Of a DNA stretch of 64,000 bases, positions 24,707-33,465 are shown in pieces. Source of the DNA: Oribacterium asaccharolyticum ACB7 (lineage in GTDB: Bacteria; Bacillota; Clostridia; Lachnospirales; Lachnospiraceae); the NCBI RefSeq assembly GCF_000238075.1, contig NZ_JH414505.1, forward strand, positions 467,904-531,903, in the 5' to 3' direction. The notes under the pieces were generated by a model, which saw only the letters and a program-made list of their open reading frames with translations, was not told where the DNA came from and did no database searches. The number at the start of each line of letters is the position of its first letter. Positions within the stretch are counted from its first letter, which is position 1. Made by a program: the position numbers and the translations under genes.

Positions 24707-25189
24707 ATGCGAATTGCACTCGGAAGTGACCGAAACGGTCTGGATTATAAAAAAAGAATTATTGCCCATTTGAAAGAACTCGGGCATGAAACCATAGATG
24801 TCGGTACGGAGGAAAATATTCCCTGCGATACCCCCGTTTTTGCCGCCAAAGCAGCGAAATTGGTGGCCTCCGGGGACTGTCAATACGGGATTCTCTTATG
24901 TGCCACCGGAACGGGTATGGTTATGGCCGCCAATAAAGTAAAAGGGATTCTCTGCGGTCTTGGCTATGCGGACCTTGTTACGGAGTATATGCGTAAGCAC
25001 AATGACGCCAACATGATTGCCTTCGGGCAGAAACACATGGGATATGAAGATGTGGAACATAGAGTGGACATCTTTTTGAATACGGAATTCATAGGGGGAC
25101 ACCATGCACCCAGAGTACAGCAGGTCCGTGACCTGGAAGAAGGAAAAGAAATTCAGCAAACCCCCATCATGAATCCCAATTGGAGATAA
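24707..25189 (+). CDS. RpiB/LacA/LacB-family sugar-phosphate isomerase
   Basis: A 160-residue aldose-ketose phosphate isomerase. It has the family's catalytic cysteine in ILLCATGTGMVMAANK (RpiB has CGTGIG) and the HNDANMIAFG motif. Known substrates are ribose 5-phosphate, allose 6-phosphate or galactose 6-phosphate. LacA and LacB act as a heterodimer, but only one gene is present, which favours an RpiB-like activity. The C-terminal 20 residues (VQQVRDLEEGKEIQQTPIM) extend past the core. The start is at 24707, with GAGGAAAG upstream. The stop is 3 bases before the DXS-like gene. In this operon it probably interconverts a pentose phosphate feeding the synthase or the cytidylyltransferase. Confidence 0.88.
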   Translation: MRIALGSDRNGLDYKKRIIAHLKELGHETIDVGTEENIPCDTPVFAAKAAKLVASGDCQYGILLCATGTGMVMAANKVKGILCGLGYADLVTEYMRKHNDANMIAFGQKHMGYEDVEHRVDIFLNTEFIGGHHAPRVQQVRDLEEGKEIQQTPIMNPNWR

Positions 25190-25192
25190 AAA

Positions 25193-26950
25193 ATGATTAT
25201 AGAAAAAATAAACAGCCCGGAAGATGTACAGGCCCTGTCTTCGGAGGAATTGAAAACCCTCTCCGCCGAAATAAGGGACTGTCTGATTCGGAAACTCAGT
25301 AAGACCGGAGGACATCTGGGATCGAATCTGGGTATGATTGAAATAACCGTAGCCCTGCACAAGGTCTTTCATTCCCCCGTGGATAAGATCCTTTTTGATG
25401 TATCTCATCAGTGCTACACCCATAAAATCCTGACCGGAAGAAAAGAGGCCTTTCTGGAAGAAGCGCATTACCATGATGTCTCGGGATACAGTAATCCCGC
25501 GGAAAGCGTACACGACTTCTTTCCCATCGGGCATACTTCCACTGCCATCAGCCTTGCAACAGGCATGGCCAAGGTACGGGATTTACAGGGCGGAAAAGAA
25601 CAGATCGTCGCGGTAATCGGCGATGCATCTTTAGACGGCGGAGAAGCCTTTGAAGCTCTGAACTATGTAGCGGAGCTGGATGGCCCGGTTATCATTGTGG
25701 TCAATGACAACGATATGTCCATCCCCGAAAATTACGGGGGATTGCATAATCTCCTGAATCGTTTGAAAGCGCAAAACGGAGAAGTCGAAAATAACTTCTT
25801 CAAGTCTCTCGGCCTGGAATATGTCCTTGTCCGAAACGGCCATGACATCGATGCCCTTACAGAAGCTTTTTCTTCCGCAAAAAACAGCGGGAAATCCACG
25901 GTCATTCATTGCTGTACGCAAAAAGGAAAAGGCTATTCCTTTGCCGAAAAGGACAGAGAAAAATGGCATTGGGCAAAGCCCTTTTCTATAGAAAGCGGAG
26001 AATTTTTATCCTCTGTACCGAAGGAAAACTATGGCGCACTGGTTGCCGAGCATCTTTTGGCCAAGATGAAAGAGGACCCGCGCGTTGTGGTCGTGGCTGC
26101 CTCCACGCCGCTCTGTATCGGTTTTCATGAAGAAAATCGGAAAAAGGCGGGAAAACAATACATCGATGTCGGTATTGCCGAACAAAACGCCATTACCATG
26201 ACTGCCGCAATGGCTAAAGCCGGAGGAAAGCCCGTCTTTGCGACAAACAGTACCTTCTATCAAAGAGCCTATGACCAGATTGCCCAGGAGATGTGTCTCG
26301 GAAAATGTCCGGCGACGCTCCTCCTTAGCCACGCCTCCGTATGGGGTCATACCAATGATACCCATGTCGGCTTATACGATATGGCTTTGCTCTCGTCCAT
26401 CCCGAATCTTACTTATCTTGCACCGACAAATCTGGAAGAGTATCTCGCGATTTTGGATTGGAGTATTGAGCAAAAGGAAAGCACCGTTGCGATTCGCATT
26501 CCCTGGACCAGGGTCTGTCATGCGGAAAAAGCAGTGCGAAAAGACTACTCCGACGTAAAATACATGATGACGGAAGAGGGAGAAGAAGTTGCGATTCTGG
26601 CTCTGGGCAGTTTTTATCAGCTTGGAGTGGAAGTCAGAGAAAAATTGAAAGCAGCCGGCATCCACGCCAGCCTCATTAACCCGCTTTACATCAATAAAAA
26701 GGATGAGACCTTATTGGAGTCACTTAAGAAAAAGCATCGACTGGTCGTTACCTTGGAAGACGGCATACTGCAAGGCGGTTTCGGAAGCATGATTTCCCAA
26801 TACTATAGTCTGGATAAGATGAAAGTCTTGAATAAAGGCTTTTTCAAAGCCATTCCTTCCAGCTATGTTCCGGAAGAATTCATGCGGGAAAATCGATTGC
26901 TCCCCGAGCAAATCACAGAAGACATTATAGAACTGATAAAGGAAAAATAA
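25193..26950 (+). CDS. DXS-like thiamine-diphosphate synthase (divergent)
   Basis: A 585-residue transketolase-superfamily protein that aligns with 1-deoxy-D-xylulose-5-phosphate synthase along its whole length. The ThDP/Mg motif is intact (VIGDASLDGG to NDNDMSI), as is the catalytic glutamate region DVGIAEQNA. The DXS active-site loop, normally DRAGLVGADGPTH, is replaced by SHASVWGHTNDTH, so substrate specificity has probably changed. It ends on the base before the ATG of the epimerase gene, giving tight coupling. It may condense pyruvate or another ketoacid with an aldose phosphate to give a deoxyketose phosphate for CDP activation. This is inference. It could instead be a second, housekeeping-like DXS. 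Confidence 0.82.
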   Translation: MIIEKINSPEDVQALSSEELKTLSAEIRDCLIRKLSKTGGHLGSNLGMIEITVALHKVFHSPVDKILFDVSHQCYTHKILTGRKEAFLEEAHYHDVSGYSNPAESVHDFFPIGHTSTAISLATGMAKVRDLQGGKEQIVAVIGDASLDGGEAFEALNYVAELDGPVIIVVNDNDMSIPENYGGLHNLLNRLKAQNGEVENNFFKSLGLEYVLVRNGHDIDALTEAFSSAKNSGKSTVIHCCTQKGKGYSFAEKDREKWHWAKPFSIESGEFLSSVPKENYGALVAEHLLAKMKEDPRVVVVAASTPLCIGFHEENRKKAGKQYIDVGIAEQNAITMTAAMAKAGGKPVFATNSTFYQRAYDQIAQEMCLGKCPATLLLSHASVWGHTNDTHVGLYDMALLSSIPNLTYLAPTNLEEYLAILDWSIEQKESTVAIRIPWTRVCHAEKAVRKDYSDVKYMMTEEGEEVAILALGSFYQLGVEVREKLKAAGIHASLINPLYINKKDETLLESLKKKHRLVVTLEDGILQGGFGSMISQYYSLDKMKVLNKGFFKAIPSSYVPEEFMRENRLLPEQITEDIIELIKEK

Positions 26951-27982
26951 ATGAGACTATCCACCATTGAGCGAGAAGAGCTCACGAAATATATCGAGAC
27001 CCATTCTTTTGACCGGGATTTTAAAGGGAAGACCATCTTACTTACCGGAGCAAAGGGACTGGTCGGTACTGCAATCACCAAGTGGATTCTGCTGCAAAAT
27101 GAAATCAAGAAGACGGATACCGTACTCTATGCTTCCACCAGAAATCCGGAGCAGGTTCCGGACTACATAGAAGCCGGTGATCAAATCCACTACATCCCCC
27201 ATGGAAAAGAAGCGGAGTATTGCAAGGCTCCGGATTATATTTTGCATGCCGCATCCCCGACCGGAAATCAATACCACATGCAATACCCCTTGGAAACCTT
27301 CCGCACAAATGTGGACGGCATAGAGAGACTGCTCGACTTATGTAGTCAGAAAAAAGACACTGTCCTCCTCTATCTTTCCTCGGAAGAGGTCTACGGCTTA
27401 CCGAAAGATGATGCTCCGCTTGTCACGGAAGAAACAGTCGGCGCAATCGACAGCTTGCACTTAAGAAGCTGCTACCCCTTAGGGAAGAAAGCCTGCGAGT
27501 TTCTCTGTCATGCAGCGGCTAAGGAATATCATTTAAACACGAGAATTATTCGTCCCACCGTAATCCACGGCCTTTTCCAGCGCTATGAGGAACCCAGGGT
27601 GGTGAATGAAATTTTACGTTGCATTGTGGAAAACAAAGACCTGCATATGAAATCCGACGGACTAACCAAAAAGTGTATGTTGTACTCCCTCGATGCCATC
27701 AGTGCCATTTTCACCGTTTTGTTAAAAGGGGAAAATGGAGAAGCGTATAACGCATCCAATCCGGATACCTTCCTGACCGTACGAGATCTCGCTGACAGAG
27801 TTTTTCAAAAATTCAATCCTTCCATCAAGATTGTTTTTGAAAATGCAGCAAAACAGTCTGACGGCTTTTTACCGCATAGAAGCATCGTGCAGGACTGCAC
27901 CAAGCTGAAAGCACTGGGATGGGAACCGAAGGCGGATTTAGAGCATATCTACCATGTCGATATTGCCCGTTTTAAGAAATAG
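26951..27982 (+). CDS. NAD-dependent epimerase/dehydratase (extended SDR)
   Basis: A 343-residue extended short-chain dehydrogenase/reductase. The Rossmann motif is LLTGAKGLVGTAI (about 30-40), and the catalytic pair is Tyr-x-x-x-Lys in SCYPLGKKACE, preceded by a LSSEEVYG serine motif. Such enzymes act on nucleotide sugars by epimerisation, dehydration, decarboxylation or reduction. As the last gene of the cytidylyltransferase operon, it is a good candidate to modify the CDP-linked product. It starts immediately after the synthase stop. A strong terminator follows at 27998. Confidence 0.88.
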   Translation: MRLSTIEREELTKYIETHSFDRDFKGKTILLTGAKGLVGTAITKWILLQNEIKKTDTVLYASTRNPEQVPDYIEAGDQIHYIPHGKEAEYCKAPDYILHAASPTGNQYHMQYPLETFRTNVDGIERLLDLCSQKKDTVLLYLSSEEVYGLPKDDAPLVTEETVGAIDSLHLRSCYPLGKKACEFLCHAAAKEYHLNTRIIRPTVIHGLFQRYEEPRVVNEILRCIVENKDLHMKSDGLTKKCMLYSLDAISAIFTVLLKGENGEAYNASNPDTFLTVRDLADRVFQKFNPSIKIVFENAAKQSDGFLPHRSIVQDCTKLKALGWEPKADLEHIYHVDIARFKK

Positions 27983-27997
27983 TTTTTTGCTTGTTTT

Positions 27998-28042
27998 AAA
28001 CCGAATGTCATCCGGGAACACCGGGACATTCGGTTTCTTTTT
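27998..28042 (+). terminator. Intrinsic terminator of the CDP-sugar-type operon
   Basis: AAACCGAATGTC (27998-28009) and GACATTCGGTTT (28025-28036), with an inner TCCGGG/CCGGGA pairing, form a long stem followed by CTTTTTT. Confidence 0.92.
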
Positions 28043-28165
28043 TGTCTAATTTGATGTAAAATAATGGATAAAGTACCGAATCACTGGAGAATTTAGCTAT
28101 TATTTTTTTGCTTATTTCTCTTTGTTTTTATTTTCACACTCTCTTCAAAAGGAAGGAAAAATGCT

Positions 28166-29218
28166 ATGCAAAGTAAAGAATGCGGGGAGAAAAGGCTCTA
28201 TTTTAACTCCGATTATCTGGCCGGTTGTCACGAGCGGATTCTGCAAAGCTTAATCGAAACCAATCTGATCAAAGCGCCGGGCTACGGAACCGATGAATTC
28301 ACCCTCGCCGCCAAGAAAAAAATCCTGAATGCCTGTGAACTGGAAGAAGGCGATGTGTACTTTCTGGTAGGCGGAACACAAACCAACGACACCGTCATTT
28401 CCACATTTTTACGTTCTTATGAGGGAGTTATCTCTGCCGACACCGGGCACATTGCCACACATGAGGCGGGCATTATCGAAGTACACGGGCACAAAGTCCT
28501 GACCATTCCCCATAAGGAGGGAAAGATTTATCCCGCACAGATACGGGAGTATATGGTGCATTTCCATGCAGACGGTAACAATGCCCATATGGTACAGCCC
28601 AGGCTGGTCTACCTTTCTCAGCCCACAGAGTTCGGAACACTCTACTCCTTACAGGAGCTTAAGGACATTCGCGAAATTTGCAATGCATACAGTCTCTCCC
28701 TTTATGTTGACGGTGCCCGTTTGGCCTATGCTTTGGCCTGTCCGGAAAATGACGTCCGTCTTCCCGATCTCGCCAAACTTTGCGATGCCTTTTATATCGG
28801 CGGTACAAAATGCGGAGCCTTATTCGGAGAAGCTGTAGTGATTCCCGAAAAGAGAAATTTTCCCTTCTTCCCGACAACGATAAAACAGCACGGCGCCTTG
28901 CTTGCAAAGGGTAAGGCTCTCGGCGTGCAGTTCGATGCTTTGTTTACCGATAATCTGTATCTGCAGATTGGGAAGCATGCTATAGAACTCGCGGATAAAA
29001 TTCGTTCCGCTTTACGGAAAAAGGGGATTCCTTTGGCCGTTTCTTCCCCAACCAACCAGATTTTTATTCTTTTGAAAAAGGACGAGGCGGAAAGAATCGG
29101 AAAAGCCGTGGAATTGACTCACTGGGATGATCCGGACGACGAACACTCCATCCTACGAATCTGCACCAGCTGGTCTACGGAAGAAGAAGATGTAGAAAAG
29201 CTTTTAGCCATTTTATAA
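28166..29218 (+). CDS. Low-specificity L-threonine aldolase-type PLP enzyme
   Basis: A 350-residue fold-type I PLP enzyme of the beta-eliminating lyase/threonine aldolase family, cleaving threonine or allo-threonine to glycine and acetaldehyde. The PLP lysine is in YIGGTKCGALFGE, the substrate-binding histidine region in ADTGHIATHEAG, and the PLP aspartate in SLYVDGARLAYA. Divergence from LtaE is typical for the clostridial branch, so the substrate could differ. It is monocistronic, after a terminator and an AT-rich leader. The ribosome site AAGGAAGG lies 8-10 bases upstream. Confidence 0.88.
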   Translation: MQSKECGEKRLYFNSDYLAGCHERILQSLIETNLIKAPGYGTDEFTLAAKKKILNACELEEGDVYFLVGGTQTNDTVISTFLRSYEGVISADTGHIATHEAGIIEVHGHKVLTIPHKEGKIYPAQIREYMVHFHADGNNAHMVQPRLVYLSQPTEFGTLYSLQELKDIREICNAYSLSLYVDGARLAYALACPENDVRLPDLAKLCDAFYIGGTKCGALFGEAVVIPEKRNFPFFPTTIKQHGALLAKGKALGVQFDALFTDNLYLQIGKHAIELADKIRSALRKKGIPLAVSSPTNQIFILLKKDEAERIGKAVELTHWDDPDDEHSILRICTSWSTEEEDVEKLLAIL

Positions 29219-29220
29219 AA

Positions 29221-29340
29221 TGAGATATCGCGCTACGCGAGCGATGCTCGTTATAAACAAGATGTCTCAGGCTTCGCGAGCGATGCTCGTTATGAACATG
29301 ATGTCTCAGGCTTCGCCTGCGCCGCTTGTTAAGAATAAAA
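29221..29340 (+). repeat. Dispersed palindromic repeat, A+B'+A'+B composite
   Basis: Module A (GAGATATCGC to GATGCTCGTTAT) is followed by a partial B (AACAAGATGTCTCAGGCTTC), another A right arm (GCGAGCGATGCTCGTTATGA) and a full B (GATGTCTCAGGCTTCGCCTG to CTTGTTAAGAATAAAA). It begins 3 bases after the aldolase stop, and its A-rich end supplies the T-run of the adjoining minus-strand terminator. Confidence 0.8.
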
Positions 29341-29341
29341 A

Positions 29342-29380
29342 AAGAGGCACTGCGTCCCTACCTAACGCATTGCCTCTTCT
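29342..29380 (-). terminator. Terminator between threonine aldolase and flagellin genes
   Basis: AAGAGGCACTGCGT pairs with AACGCATTGCCTCTT. On the minus strand the stem is followed by seven T residues, so it best ends the flagellin transcript. It could also act weakly in the other direction. Confidence 0.8.
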
Positions 29381-29517
29381 TCAATTTTACAAGTTAAACC
29401 TGCTTCAGGAAAATCCCTCTCCTCCGTTTTCACTTCGGATAAAATCTTCCCGGTGCTTCACTGCTTACGCAGCGCAGCTCTTTTCACAAAGCAAGTCCCT
29501 AGTCAACCGAAAGTCTA

Positions 29518-30333
29518 TTATCTCAGTAAGGATAATACACCCTGCGGCTGCTGGTTAGCCTGTGCAAGCATAGACTGAGCAGCCTGGTTAAGAATGTTGT
29601 TCTTAGTGAAAGCTGCAATTTCCTTAGCCATATCTGTATCACGGATACGAGACTCAGCAGAGGTCATGTTCTCGGAAGTAACCTTCAAGTTGTTGATGGT
29701 GTGCTCGAGACGGTTCTGAGCAGCTCCGAGCTTAGCTCTGTGCTTAGAAACCTGATCAATAGCTTTGTTCAGCTTTGTGATAGCAGTGTTAGCCTTAGAA
29801 ATAGTCGAAACTTTGATATCATTAACGCTAAGCTTTGTTGCTGTCAGACCACTTACTGCAACTGCAAGAATTTCGCCGGAAGTTGGTCCAATCTGAAGGG
29901 TAATCGGCTTCGTAGCACTACTTGCAATCGGCTTAACACCGTTGTAGTCAGTTGTGTTAGCGATTCTGGTGATTTCCTTCTTCAGCTCTTCAACCTCTTC
30001 TGTGATGGAAGATCTAGCAGTGGTATTGTAAGTTCCGTTAGCTGCCTGTGTGGAAAGAGTAACCAATCTCTGAAGCATGTTGTGAGTCTCAGTTAAAGCA
30101 CCTTCAGCAGTCTGAATCAAACCGATACCATCCTGAGCGTTCTGTGTAGCCTGATCAAGACCATTGATCTTGGAACGCATCTGCTCGGAAATAGCAAGAC
30201 CTGCAGCATCATCAGCAGAACGGTTGATTCTGTATCCGGAAGAAAGCTTCTCTAAGTTCTTCTGAGAACCGGTAGCATTCATAGATAAGTTTCTGTAAGC
30301 GTTGTTAGCAGCGATATTGTGTTGAATAACCAT
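29518..30333 (-). CDS. Flagellin
   Basis: A 271-residue flagellin, the subunit of the flagellar filament exported through the flagellar type III apparatus. The N-terminal D0/D1 coiled region (IQHNIAANNAYRNLSMNATG to LVTLSTQAANGTYN) and the C-terminal D1/D0 region (NMTSAESRIRDTDMAKEIAA to GVLSLLR) are intact. The variable D2/D3 part is short, as in many clostridial flagellins. It is monocistronic, with AGGAGGAAATTTTAT before the start. No other flagellar gene is in the window. A very AT-rich region at 30520-30570 precedes it, and I could not assign a clear sigma28 promoter. Confidence 0.96.
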   Translation of the reverse strand: MVIQHNIAANNAYRNLSMNATGSQKNLEKLSSGYRINRSADDAAGLAISEQMRSKINGLDQATQNAQDGIGLIQTAEGALTETHNMLQRLVTLSTQAANGTYNTTARSSITEEVEELKKEITRIANTTDYNGVKPIASSATKPITLQIGPTSGEILAVAVSGLTATKLSVNDIKVSTISKANTAITKLNKAIDQVSKHRAKLGAAQNRLEHTINNLKVTSENMTSAESRIRDTDMAKEIAAFTKNNILNQAAQSMLAQANQQPQGVLSLLR

Positions 30334-30589
30334 ATAAAATTTCCTCCTATTAGGCGACTTATTGATCGCTATGTACCGTTTTTATTTTTGGCGGTCATAG
30401 AAATCCGTCCTATTCAGAGAACCTCCCTGTCCTCACTCCACACTCCCCTTTGCCGGCTTAGAAGAGGTAGATTTTTTTGCCTATACTAAGATTTCGTCGG
30501 GGATGGAAATTATATAAGTTTTTATTCTTATAAGTTTATTTATTATATATATAAATATAATTTATTAATTTTGTGTTTATCCCTCATTT

Positions 30590-31405
30590 CTACGGTAACT
30601 TACTGTAGTCCTCATCACTTACCGCTTCACACCACTCCAAACTGCAATGTTCTCCGGGCAACTCCTCCGCAATATGCTGGAACCAGCTGTCGGATGCCGC
30701 ACCGTGCCAGTGCTTTACATGCGCCGGAATGAAGACCGTATCTCCGGCATGCAACTCTCTCGCTTCTTTTCCCCATTCCTGATACCAGCCTCTTCCATAG
30801 GTACAGAGAAGCAGTTGTCCACCGCCCCGATCCGCGCGGTGCACGTGCCAGTTATTTCTTGCTCCCGGAGTAAAGCTCACATGGAAAACATTCATCTGTC
30901 CAAGGCTAAGGGTCGCAAGGTAGCTCTTCCCGACAAAATGGTCTTGATACGTCGTATTCTCCTCCCCCACGGGAAACGGTGCGAGAGTCTCCGGCATTGC
31001 CGTAATGCGCTTCCTTCCGCTGTTCGGGTTTTGATCCGTAATTCTATTATGTTCCGCGATGGCGGTTCTTTCTTCTGAAATCGCAGGTTCCTCTCCATAA
31101 ATCTCTTCTATTAGAGGAAAGGCACTCCATGCTTTCGGCCAACCGCAGTAAAATGCAAGCTGCGTGATGATTTCCACCACCTCTTCCTTTTGAATGCCGT
31201 GTTCCTTTCCGAGGGCAAGATGACTCTTTAACTGCGGATACTGTCCCGCGGTGAGGAGAGACGCAATCGTAATCATACTTCTGTCTCTCAAGGAGAGTTC
31301 CTTTTCTCTCGCCCAAACTTTCCCGAAAAGCACATCATCGTTCAACTCTGCAAATTGCGGAGCAATCCTTCCAAGATATTCTCTACCTGCTGTCTGTTTC
31401 TTCAT
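30590..31405 (-). CDS. Carboxymuconolactone decarboxylase-like domain fused to cupin
   Basis: A 271-residue two-domain protein. Residues about 15-105 are an AhpD/CMD-like helical domain (LSLRDRSMITIASLLTAGQY, then KEEVVEIITQLAFYCGWPKA). Residues about 135-245 are a cupin with a metal-site pattern (NNWHVHRADRGGGQLLLCTY, then GDTVFIPAHVKHWHGA). The CMD part lacks a CxxC motif, so it is not an AhpD peroxidase partner. Family members are annotated as carboxymuconolactone decarboxylases, but the reaction is unknown here. It stands alone, with AAAGGAGG upstream of the start. Confidence 0.88.
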   Translation of the reverse strand: MKKQTAGREYLGRIAPQFAELNDDVLFGKVWAREKELSLRDRSMITIASLLTAGQYPQLKSHLALGKEHGIQKEEVVEIITQLAFYCGWPKAWSAFPLIEEIYGEEPAISEERTAIAEHNRITDQNPNSGRKRITAMPETLAPFPVGEENTTYQDHFVGKSYLATLSLGQMNVFHVSFTPGARNNWHVHRADRGGGQLLLCTYGRGWYQEWGKEARELHAGDTVFIPAHVKHWHGAASDSWFQHIAEELPGEHCSLEWCEAVSDEDYSKLP

Positions 31406-31509
31406 TTTCTGCCTCCTTTATTGAAGCTCCACCTTACATTCTTTCCCCTACATTATACACCCCCTGTAAATAAGATATCTCAGTCTTCGCCTCTTTGCTT
31501 CATAAAAAT

Positions 31510-31536
31510 AGCGTAGCAGCCAAAAACTGCTACGCT
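31510..31536 (-). terminator. Terminator of the yhcH-SLC13 operon
   Basis: AGCGTAGCAG (31510-31519) and CTGCTACGCT (31527-31536) form a perfect 10-bp stem. On the minus strand it is followed by ATTTTTA. Confidence 0.85.
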
Positions 31537-31613
31537 TAAAAAGTCTACTTTTTTGAGGGGTACATCAAAATCTACGATGGTACGTTCTGCTTTATAAAAA
31601 TTTAGATAATCTT

Positions 31614-32894
31614 CTAGTGCCAGGTAAACCAGATGAAGAGATAGCCCGCCATTACGGCAACAAAGGTAAAAGGAATCCCGATTTTCATGAAATCGGAAAA
31701 CTTCACCGTATAGCCGTTCTGCTTCAGCATGCCCACTGCCGTGATATTTGCACTGGCCCCAATCGGGGTAATATTTCCTCCGAGAGTCGCTCCGGAAAGC
31801 AGCCCGAAATAAAGCAGATAAGGTTCAATTCCGAGCAGTTGGCTGATTCCCGTAATAATCGGAAGCATGGTCGCCACATAGGGAATGTTGTCCACAAAGG
31901 CGGAAAAAAGTACGGAGCCCCAGACAATGATGGTATAAAGCAGGAACAGATTCTTTCCTCCGACTTTGGCAATGCCGTTTGCCACCATATCAATAATGCC
32001 GACATCGGTGATGCCTTGAATCACCAGAAATAAGCCGGTCAGGATACAGAGCGTTTCAAAGTCAACAGAAAGAACAGCCTTCTTGAGATTCTCAGGCATC
32101 CTCTTCATCCGAAAATCCATGAGCATGCAAAGCACGGCAATCACACAACAAATGATGCCGTTAATCGTACTCGGTGTATTCGGGATAAAGGAAGCGATAA
32201 TCAGACATACTACGACACCGCATAAAGCCACCGTCGGAAATATCCCTTCCACTTCCGTTTTTTCCGTCGCTTCCACCGGTTGATTCAGCTTATGGAAAAG
32301 GAAAATCATGACCGGAACCGTGAACAATGCCCCAAGCTCCACTGCCCAGAAGATTCCCGGCCTTCCATGCATAAAGAAGAATTGCATAAAGTTCATGTTC
32401 GCATAGGCGCCGAGCATAATGGAGGTCGTATCCCCCACGAGAGTTGCCGCCCCCTGCAGGTTAGAGGAAACGGCAATCGCAAGGAGCATCGATACCGGAC
32501 TGATTTTCAGCTTCTTGCATATCGCAAGTCCGACCGGCGCAATCATCAGCACCGTCGCCACATTGTCGATAAAGGCGGAAACCGCACCGGCAAAGAGAGA
32601 CATCAGAATAATCACCCACATCACCGTGGGACATTTTTCCAAAATAATCTCCGCCAAACGGTTCGGCATCTTGGATTCAATAAAGTAATAAACGATGACC
32701 ATGGTGCCTCCGATCATCATGATTACATTCCAATTGATGACCGAAAGCCAGTAGAGCGGATTTCTCTTTAAAATACCGAAAAGGACAAAGAGCACGGCCA
32801 CACTCCAGATTGCATACAGCCTCCACTCCGTTTTTGCAATCATCACGACATACATCAGAATGAAGAGAATGATTGCAATCATTTGTAAATTCAT
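31614..32894 (-). CDS. SLC13/ArsB-NhaD superfamily anion permease
   Basis: A 426-residue membrane protein with about 11 helices and two inverted structural repeats, each with an Asp-Asn motif after a hairpin (AVSAFIDNVATVLM and FSAFVDNIPYVATM) and a conserved loop (SSNLQGAATLVGDTTS and GGNITPIGASANITAV). These are ion-transporter-superfamily hallmarks. Substrates in the family range from dicarboxylates and citrate to arsenite and sodium. A YhcH-type protein encoded 14 bases upstream hints at a sugar-acid or other organic-anion substrate. The specific solute cannot be deduced. Confidence 0.85.
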   Translation of the reverse strand: MNLQMIAIILFILMYVVMIAKTEWRLYAIWSVAVLFVLFGILKRNPLYWLSVINWNVIMMIGGTMVIVYYFIESKMPNRLAEIILEKCPTVMWVIILMSLFAGAVSAFIDNVATVLMIAPVGLAICKKLKISPVSMLLAIAVSSNLQGAATLVGDTTSIMLGAYANMNFMQFFFMHGRPGIFWAVELGALFTVPVMIFLFHKLNQPVEATEKTEVEGIFPTVALCGVVVCLIIASFIPNTPSTINGIICCVIAVLCMLMDFRMKRMPENLKKAVLSVDFETLCILTGLFLVIQGITDVGIIDMVANGIAKVGGKNLFLLYTIIVWGSVLFSAFVDNIPYVATMLPIITGISQLLGIEPYLLYFGLLSGATLGGNITPIGASANITAVGMLKQNGYTVKFSDFMKIGIPFTFVAVMAGYLFIWFTWH

Positions 32895-32908
32895 AAATTA
32901 ACCCCTTC

Positions 32909-33370
32909 TTACTCCTTAAATGGAAGCTTTAAAATAATCTTTGCATAGTTCTGCTCTTCTTTCGAATGCGCGCCGGGTCTGTGTCCGTCCCAAGGAAAGG
33001 CTGCCCAAAACATGCCCTTCTTAATCTTCATCTGATGAGAAAAATCTCCTGTATAGCGCGCAGCATCCTTTTCCGCATTGTACGGGATACTTTCCGTAAG
33101 TTCCTCTAAAATTGCCCAGGCAATTTCTTCCGAACCTTCCTCAATAATCTGCACATCAATAAAGTTCTTGTGCGCTTCATATGTGCCATTGGAGAAAGCC
33201 TTGGTCTTTCCTCTTTCCACCTTAAAAAAACCGCCGTCAAAATCATATCTTCCGGCAGGAATCTCTCCTCCGGCCTTTTCCTTCTCCTCCCTAATCGCCT
33301 GTAAGCCCTTCTCGAGGTTCGGCAGAAGCGGTGCATAAAAATGAATGTTATCAAGATGATCGATAATCAT
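32909..33370 (-). CDS. YhcH/YjgK/YiaL family protein
   Basis: A 153-residue beta-sandwich protein of the DUF386 family. Conserved histidines and acidic residues appear in the segments FIDVQIIEEGSEEIAWA and KGMFWAAFPWDGHRPGAHS. Family members include NanQ, reported to open the sialic-acid ring anomer, and YiaL of the dehydrogulonate pathway, so a sugar-anomerase role is plausible. It forms an operon with the anion permease downstream (14-base gap). The start has AAAGGAGG upstream. Confidence 0.88.
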   Translation of the reverse strand: MIIDHLDNIHFYAPLLPNLEKGLQAIREEKEKAGGEIPAGRYDFDGGFFKVERGKTKAFSNGTYEAHKNFIDVQIIEEGSEEIAWAILEELTESIPYNAEKDAARYTGDFSHQMKIKKGMFWAAFPWDGHRPGAHSKEEQNYAKIILKLPFKE

Positions 33371-33465
33371 AAAAGTACCTCCTTTTTTTCAAAAATCTCT
33401 TTAATAAACTACTTCTTAATTTCAAATCTTTGTATGCTGTTCCGAAATATAGTACCACAGGAACA

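Noticed and set aside
29720..30520. Sigma28 promoter for flagellin
   Set aside because: CCGACGAA near 30493 resembles a -10 element but no TAAA box lies at the required distance.
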